Shown here: positions 57,602 through 64,000 of the stretch, one piece after another
Position numbering within the stretch: the stretch's first letter is position 1
Layout of the letters: each line of letters opens with the position of its first letter
Source: Laetiporus sulphureus 93-53
Lineage: Eukaryota; Basidiomycota; Agaricomycetes; Polyporales; Laetiporaceae
Direction: 5' to 3'
DNA length: 64,000 bases
Assembly: GCF_001632365.1 (NCBI RefSeq)
Contig: NW_024468568.1
Location: forward strand, 91,777-155,776
Position numbers and translations under genes: made by a program
Notes under the pieces: model-generated
The model's input: only the letters and a program-made list of their open reading frames with translations
What the model was told of the DNA's origin: nothing
Database searches by the model: none

Positions 57602-59477
57602 ATGCCCATTCTTTGGTCAGTGCCTGTCGAGACAGACCTTTATGAGCTCCTCGGTGTGCATCCCGAGGCTTCTGAAGGTAACGACTCTCAAGATCGCCCT
57701 TTCAGCAATTGACTTATTAGTATCTTGCGCCAAGATGAGATCAAGAAAGCGTATCGCCGAAAGGTGGGCTCATCTGCATTGTCCCGCATTGGGTGGCGAC
57801 GTCTAACCTGCTCAGGCCAGGGAACACCATCCAGTATGCCGGGGAGTCTAATGCAGCTTCTCGATTACTGACATGCATGCACATTGCGGCCTTTAGGATA
57901 AGGTGCGTGAAGGACTGGTTTCCTTGCGTTTACTTCTTAACATCACCATCTAGAATCCCGATGATCCGACAGCGGGACCAAAGTTTCAGGAGATGGCAGC
58001 AGCGTTCGTCTACCCCCACCTCTGTTTGTAATGGCACATCGTCTGAAAGCCCGGAACATGCACAGATACGAGATACTCAGCTCTACTGAAACACGAGAGG
58101 TGTACGATCTATATGGCATGGAAGGCTTGTCGAAGGGCGGCCCAGGCGGTCCAGGTGGTATGAGTACCGACGACATCTTCTCGGACCTGTTCGGCGGGGT
58201 CCGCTTCGACTTTGGGTTTGGACCAGGAGCACGGAAGCCTCGACGCACAAGAGGGGATGATTCCATCATCCAGTATGATGTGACGTTGGAGGACCTCTAT
58301 AACGGCAAGACCGTCAAGATGAACATGGAGAAGGAAGTAGTCTGTGGTGTATGTAAAGGGTATGTGATCGCCCGTACTCCCCAGGCTTATGCTTATGGGC
58401 TATAATGTGCAGATCAGGAGCGCGGGGCTCAGCGAAGCCCAAGCCTTGTGTCAAGTGCGAGGGTAAAGGATGGATTATGGTTCACTCGCAGGTGTGTTGC
58501 GTATTGAGCGTATTTTGTTTCTACTAAGGATTGTACATACAGCTTGGTCCTGGTCGAATAGCTACCTCACAAGCGATGTGTCCCGACTGCGATGGCCGTG
58601 GAGAGAAGCTACGAGAGAAAGACCAGTAAGCAGATGAGCCTCTTGCTGAGCCGCCTCTCAGATCACCACAGGTGTAAGAAGTGCAAGGGTAAGAAGACAG
58701 TCAAGGAAAAGACACGTCAAGAAATATATATAGAACGCGGAATGGCCGATCGCCAGAAAGTCATACTTGCAGGTGCAGGAGATGAGGAGGTCTGTGTATC
58801 TTGTTATTGATGAAGCACGGAGAGCTGATAAATTCTTGTAGCCTGGAGTCACTCCTGGTGATGTGATTTTCGTGTTGAAGACCCGCAAGCACGACTCCTT
58901 CGAGCGATCGGGCAACGATTTGCTTACCACTGTGCATATTACGCTCTCGGAAGCGCTCCTCGGATTCTCGCGAATCCTTGTAACGCATCTGGATGGGCGA
59001 GGAGTCCAGGTCTCGAGCCCATCGGGAAAGATCATCAGACCTGGCACGACCATTGTCCTACGAGGCGAGGGCATGCCTGTCTACAAAAACCCAGATACAA
59101 GGGGAAACCTCTATATTATGCTTGAGATCGACATGCCAGACGAGGAGTGGCTAAGGAGCATAGACAAAGCCGTACGTCTATTCTGTTTCAGCCGCCCTGC
59201 TCTGTATCTCACTCTCCTGTCCTCCCAGGCTCTTGCGCAGCTGCTACCGCCAAAGAAGCCAGATATGGACCCGCGACCGGAAGTCGTGGACGAGGTGCCG
59301 TTCGAAGAGAGCGACATGGCGGACGTGCGTTCTGCGCCTTTCTCCGCTGGGACCTACTTCTTTGACCATCATGGTTTTGGCCAGCAGTTCGGCGAGGGCG
59401 ACGAGGGCGAGTGGGTGGACGAGGACGAGGACGAGTACAACCCATATGGTGCAGAGCCAGAGTGCACACACCAATAG
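57602..59477 (+). CDS. type I DnaJ (Hsp40) co-chaperone, YDJ1/XDJ1-like
   Basis: A J domain (YELLGVHPEASEDEIKKAYR) carries HPD in AREHHP-DK-NPDDPTAGPKF. Here the Asp-Lys pair is encoded by a 6 nt exon (57897-57902). A Gly-rich linker (GLSKGGPGGPGGMS) precedes the zinc domain with four CxxCxGxx repeats (CGVCKGSG, CVKCEGKG, CPDCDGRG and CKKCKGKK). Substrate-binding domains follow (HDSFERSGNDLLTTVHITLS, LRGEGMPVYKNPDTRGNLYI). The acidic end reads DEDEDEYNPYGAEPECTHQ. The final CTHQ has the form of a CaaX box (yeast Ydj1 ends CASQ), so farnesylation and ER or cytosolic-membrane association are possible. The start, MPILWSVPVETDLYELLG, is the first ATG of the exon. Type I Hsp40s deliver clients to Hsp70. 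Confidence 0.93.
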
Positions 59478-60000
59478 ACGTGTGGGTCTTGCTGGGGTCA
59501 TCGGATGGGATGCTGGGCTGCAGTTGGTATTTTATATTCATGCTATGATATGCAACACGCAATTTATTATAATATTTGGCCTTCCCCGCTCCGCTATTGA
59601 GCAACTGTTGCGCTGTAAATGGGCACCCGTTCTCGCCGAATAATACCGCGTTTGCAGTGAGGTCGCGCCGCCGCCACCTCCTGCCCTTGACAGCATCTAC
59701 CTCGTCGGTCGAGCTTCGATTCAAACCCGGGCTTCTGATAGTAATCGAATCCTTGCCATGGTACGTTTTAGACTATTTTACGTATTCAAATGTGGCCTTC
59801 GCGCTACTGAGCGATTACGTATGATATATGATTGTCCAGAGCATTGCGGCTGAGGAGCGCCGTTTGACAATACATGGTGTCCAATGGGCATAGAGCATTC
59901 CCCGAAACGAATCTGACTCCGCGATGCTGCGTGCCAGAAGGCGCGAGCAAGCTGTTCGGGGCATTACTGCCTATCAATCACCCAATGTACATCGTACCAC
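59478..60000. other. intergenic, no supported gene
   Basis: 3' flanks of the DnaJ gene and of the minus-strand hypothetical gene. Nothing recognised. Confidence 0.4.
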
Positions 60001-60729
60001 CTAGACCCACGCAGACGCACGCATATATGAAGCACTGATAGTGCGCAGGGAGATACGTCTCCCATCCTTCACCACTTGCGTCCCGACTCTATTAGGAAGC
60101 GCCCGGACCACCGTTGACCAATTCGAGCCGAGTTGACGTTGCGAGCACAGCGACCGTGGCTCAAGTCCTTCGTTTGTCTGATTATCGCATTGTTCTATCT
60201 CAATGTCGAACCTTTGAACGCGTATTGAGCGATAGTCCTCAATTATGCGAGCCGACATTGAACCAAAGTGGAAGCTTTGATTGTCATGGATGTACTGTGG
60301 GAGACGCAAAGCTGAGTACGTGGGCTTCACGATTCTCGGGGCATCGGACTCGCTGACGTAGGGTGCGAACTTCGTACGACAGCCTCTGGACAGTATAATT
60401 AGCTGATATGGCTCCCCACGCGAAGCATCGCCTTCAATGTCGTTATCGAGGACAACGATTGTTGAGAGCAAGGCAATCGGCATGATATCCGAGTCCCAAG
60501 CGGGCATGCCACAACAGAGCAAGATCCTCCGCCAGGTAGGCTGAAGAACCGGTGTAGAGCGGGGCCCGAAAGACTTTTCGACCGTCGACCCACCGCAGGA
60601 CTCTGGCAAGATTCCGCAGAACAGATCAGCGAGGTAGTCCCTGGTAGAAGCCGGAACCATTCTTGCGTCTGAGAGGTTCGACATGACGCATAGGGTTGCG
60701 CTGACGAAGGCGATATCCAAACAGGACAT
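60001..60729 (-). CDS. hypothetical single-exon ORF, 242 codons
   Basis: An intron-less open frame starts MSCLDIAFVSATLCVMSNLS and ends ISASYMRASAWV. I find no known motif; one hydrophobic stretch (IMPIALLSTIVVLDND) is present and Arg/Ser are frequent. It is longer than chance frames nearby and not antisense to another gene, which supports a real gene. The lack of introns in an intron-rich neighbourhood and ordinary-looking composition speak against it. A plus-strand frame overlaps parts of it without recognisable content. Confidence 0.35.
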   Translation of the reverse strand: MSCLDIAFVSATLCVMSNLSDARMVPASTRDYLADLFCGILPESCGGSTVEKSFGPRSTPVLQPTWRRILLCCGMPAWDSDIMPIALLSTIVVLDNDIEGDASRGEPYQLIILSRGCRTKFAPYVSESDAPRIVKPTYSALRLPQYIHDNQSFHFGSMSARIIEDYRSIRVQRFDIEIEQCDNQTNEGLEPRSLCSQRQLGSNWSTVVRALPNRVGTQVVKDGRRISLRTISASYMRASAWV

Positions 60730-61119
60730 GGCTGGAGAGTGCGTCACGTCGCCAGGTATGAGCTGTTGTTCGGTGTTGTTATCACAGCAATTTGATGTGG
60801 TGTTTTAGCAGAATCACACCACGGTGCGATGTCTTCAGTCTGTGCCGCCGTCGCGTAGGAGGTCCATCATACGAGGAGGACGGGGAGAGAGACTGGACCT
60901 AGCGAGTTGGCTCCGGAGCCGTGAATAATTGAAAGTCACATGACCGGAATTTATGGTAAGAGTGGTCTGACTTTGCGGAGGGCGCCCTCTTAAAAGGGCC
61001 CTTGCGGGTCCGCTAACCGACTTGCTCGTCGTCGCGGTTGTTCTCGCCATCGCCGTCGTCGCGGTTGCTGCCCTCCATATACCCGTCCTCTACCAAGATT
61101 TCTTGGGTGTCCAACGGTC
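60730..61119. promoter_or_regulatory. divergent region upstream of ERG3
   Basis: It contains the ERG3 promoter. A sequence just before the ERG3 ATG (61020-61110) is open and rich in Val/Ala, which may be an upstream leader frame. Confidence 0.4.
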
Positions 61120-62322
61120 ATGGACCTCGTGCTCAACGTTGCCGACGACCTTCTCCTTGACCAAGTCTGGGCGAGCGTATTGCCGGCGTCTGCTTTCGCG
61201 TTACCTCCAACTGCGGCGTTCGTTAAGGCGTCCCTTAACAGCTCGTCACATTTACCTATCATAGCCTCAGATGCCTCCAAGTGGTCCCAGCTAATATCAT
61301 ATATCCCTCACCCTCCCCTCTCCGTTGACTACCTTGCGTCCGACGAGCTCGCCCTCTCCTACGCATCCGCGTGGCCGCGCGACTACATCCCACGCCAGCT
61401 GATCTCCCTCTTCGTCGTCACGCTCATCGGCATCCACATCCTCTACTTCGTGTTCGCATGGCTATCGTACAAGTATATATTCAATCACGAGATGATGAAG
61501 CACCCGAAGTTCTTGAAGGATCAAGTCAAGGCCGAGATTCATCACAGCCTGCAGGCCTTTCCCCTGATGACTCTCTTTACTCTGCCGTGGTTTGAAGCAG
61601 AGGTGATGGGCTATTCGAAGCTGTATGACAACGTGGACGAGTATGGGTGGGGCTATCTCCTGTTCTCAGTATTTTGGTACGTCATTTCTACATCTCGCGA
61701 ATCTCACGTTTTTCTCATCGTTGCTGCAGGTTCCTTGTCTTCACAGACTTCGGAATCTACTGGATTCATCGTTGGGAGCACCACCGGCTCTGGTACAGGT
61801 GGCTACACAAACCGCACCACAAGTGGATCGGTAAGTGCAATTGCCGCACATCCGGTTCGCACTCGTCTCTTACCACCCCTGTTTCCCCTCAGTGCCCACG
61901 CCCTTTGCGTCTCACGCCTTTCACCCGCTCGATGGCTACTTCCAATCCCTCCCATATCACTTCTTCATCTTCATCTTCCCCATGCACCGCGTGCTCTATC
62001 TCGGCCTCTTCGTGTTCGTCAACTTCTGGTCTATTCTCGTGAGTAGCATCCGGCTCTGTACTTCTCTCGCCCTTGCTCATCGTCACTGCAGATTCATGAC
62101 TCCGACATGATCACCGGCCACCCCCTCGAGACCATCATCAACGGGCCTGCGCACCACACACTGCATCACCTCTACTTTACTGTCAACTATGGCCAATACT
62201 TCACTTGGGCAGACCGCATGGGTCACTCGTACCGTCAACCGCTCTCCGAGCTTGATCCGCTGCTCGAAGTCCACGCTGCTGACGCGAAAAAGCAAAAGGA
62301 AGCACTGGGCAAGGATCAGTGA
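61120..62322 (+). CDS. ERG3: C-5 sterol desaturase ERG3
   Basis: Exons 61120-61676, 61730-61830, 61893-62038 and 62092-62322 give 344 residues. Hydrophobic spans include [20 protein letters not shown] and [24 protein letters not shown] segments. The histidine boxes of the di-iron desaturase/hydroxylase superfamily are all there: HHSL in the first box ([12 protein letters not shown]), HRWEHH and HKPHHKW, and [19 protein letters not shown] near the end. ERG3 introduces the C5-C6 double bond in ergosterol synthesis in the ER. The start is chosen at the first in-frame Met ([17 protein letters not shown]). The length is typical for fungal ERG3. Its neighbour RAE1 is convergent. Confidence 0.95.
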
Positions 62323-62598
62323 TTCCCTCTGTCTCATATGTGAGACGATGACGTGTGGAATAAACTATCGCTATTAGTCGCTATCGTTAGAGCGGGATGG
62401 ACTGTTGCTTAGGATCTCATGTAATCGCGTCGACGACGTTAATGGAACAGTGCTGTATTGTGATGACCACTTCATCCCAGCTGTGATCTGCATGGAAAAG
62501 GACTTTGACAATGACGATAGATGATATAAGACAACGAGTAGCAGCATAGCAGTCAGACAGGTAGTGTTCTCTTTCGCGCTTTCTTCGTTCGCCCTCCC

Positions 62599-64000
62599 TC
62601 ATCGCTTCGCCGGCTTGCGTTTCACCTCGTCGTCTTTGCATGCGTGCAGCATGATCTTGTTTGGGTGGCCAGGTGTCATGCCCGAGTGTCCCTTGGACCA
62701 GTCGTATGAGACAGCGTACGCGAAGATCGTGCCATTTCGGTTGAAGCTGGTCGTGGGCACGGGTCCAGGCGCGGGCTCGAAAGCTGCGAGAACAAGAGAT
62801 GAGCCGATGTGCTCTGACAAGGTGAACATGCAAACGCACACTTGAGGCGCGTACGCGCATCCTTGTCCCAGTAGTTAATCGTGCCGTCAGAGCCTGTGAA
62901 TAAGCGTCAACTTCGAGCGCCCACGCCGTCACGAGAGATCTGACGCACCACAAGTGGAGAATGTTCCATGCACGGGGTGGAAAGAGATGTCATTGACGGC
63001 ATACACGAGTGACTGGTCTTTGGCTGCCGCCGATGCGTCTCGCCGATGGCATTTGAAAGAAAAGTTGTTACTTTGAAAAGGTGTCAGGCGAACTATTATC
63101 AGAGACACGAGCAACATGGACGTACGAGACATCTTTCTCGTCGACATATCTGTCATAAATGTACATGTTCGGTCAGAATTGCAAGTAATGCTGTGTGTAT
63201 AGGACATACTGAATTGCAACTCGGCCCTCGACGCTACCAACTGCAAATCCATTCGCTTGGGGGAAACACGAGACGACTCGGGTCTGCCACTTGAGTGGTG
63301 ATACGATGGTCTGCAAGAGCGTGTCATCTACTGGAGCATGATTTTAAGGTTATGCATGCCGACCTTAAACGGGCTGGTGGGATTCGTGAGGTTGAAAATC
63401 TGGATGTGCCGCTCAGCCGTGCCGACAACCATCAGCGGGTACACAACATCCAACGTATAGCACCGCTCTGGCAGCTGCACTGAGGAAATTGGAGTCGGTG
63501 TGCGTACGTCCCAGTACTATACAACGCGGAAGTGCGCGTCAGCCGTCGGTTGTAGGGACCACATCGTGTGCATGTGAGGGTGAAGGCCCACCTTCAATGT
63601 CTTGTCCCAGCTGCCAGTGACGAGGATGCCACCCTGTGGCATTTCAATCCATCGCACGCACTTGATGGGCGCGTCGTGCTGGGCGACCTGTGTAGGCTGG
63701 CCTGTTTGGGTGTCAAACATCCTGGCCGCGTTGTCTGCGCCGCCTGATAGCACTTTCGTTCCATCCTAGGTGATGTGGGATGACATGAGACCGGTTAAAT
63801 CATACTGCGGAGATAGGAATCGGATACCTTGTTCCAGCATACACTCAACACGGGCCCCTGGTGTGGAAATATCGCCTTCCCTTGCGTCTGACCATTCTGG
63901 CTCACTTCGTAAATGCGTACCTACCCCCAACCAAAGCAAGAGACGCGTCGACTATTAGAAGCAGCAAAAGGCATCAGACATCATCACTGACGTTATTATC
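62599..64000 (-). CDS. RAE1: mRNA export WD40 protein RAE1/GLE2 (5' end outside window)
   Basis: The last five or so exons are present. The first in view starts at 63920 (VRIYEVSQNGQTQGKA), and 63921-64000 is intron. WD40 repeats follow: HQGPVLSVCWNK, then LSGGADNAARMFDTQTGQPT, HDAPIKCVRWIE with TGSWDKTLK, QLPERCYTLDVVYPLMVVGT, SPLKWQTRVVSCFPQANGFA, and NDISFHPVHGTFSTCGSDG. The C-terminal block SYDWSKGHSG ends DDEVKRKPAKR. RAE1 binds nucleoporin Nup98 (GLEBS motif) at nuclear pores and works in mRNA export. Identity is secure from VAQHDAPIKCVRW and the C-terminus. The missing start lies beyond 64000. Some short exons (around 63100-63300) were placed by homology only. Confidence 0.9.

Overview
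This window is nuclear DNA from a filamentous basidiomycete, most likely an Agaricomycete. The evidence is the dense packing of genes on both strands, many 45-65 nt GT-AG introns, and a fungal gene set (CWC2, TMA46, RPL4, COQ4, ALG12, ERG3, RAE1, PalI/SUR7). No bacterial signal, rRNA or recognisable transposon was seen. Gene models below were spliced by hand. Where exon lengths are given, the spliced length is a multiple of three.

Layout. 0.7-8 kb: PalI/SUR7 membrane protein (-), a protein with a PINIT-like domain (-), an intron-containing tRNA-Asn (+), CWC2 (+) and TMA46/ZC3H15 (-). 8-18 kb: a Ser/Thr-Pro-rich protein (+), a long coiled-coil protein with a C-terminal membrane anchor and four dynein-light-chain-like motifs (+), and an ELM1/SAK1-type kinase (-). 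18-26.5 kb: a 50-residue zinc protein in three exons (-), aminotransferase 1 (-), RPL4 (+) and a four-span MARVEL-like protein (+).

26.6-37.1 kb is the unusual part: an ADP-ribose island. It holds three PARP-like ADP-ribosyltransferase genes (A -, C +, B -) and remnants of a fourth, two NADAR (YbiA/DUF1768) genes and two small proteins made almost only of Cys-rich zinc modules. The same zinc modules head PARP A and C. The block [PARP 5' part (-), NADAR (+), zinc protein (+)] occurs twice in tandem. Some members look catalytically intact (PARP A, PARP B, both NADARs), while others are degraded (PARP C has lost two of three active-site positions). NADAR proteins elsewhere remove guanine-linked ADP-ribose, so the island may pair writers and erasers of ADP-ribosylation.

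37.4-49.3 kb: a C2H2 protein (-), COQ4 (-), a small unknown gene (+), a PLP-binding YggS/PROSC protein (-), a FetB/UPF0014 membrane protein (+), aminotransferase 2 (+, paralogue of aminotransferase 1) and ALG12 (-). 49.5-64 kb: an ADP1-like ABCG transporter with an EGF-like luminal part (+), a cytochrome P450 (+), a type I DnaJ chaperone with a six-base microexon (+), an unrecognised 242-codon ORF (-), ERG3 (+) and RAE1 (-, cut by the window edge).
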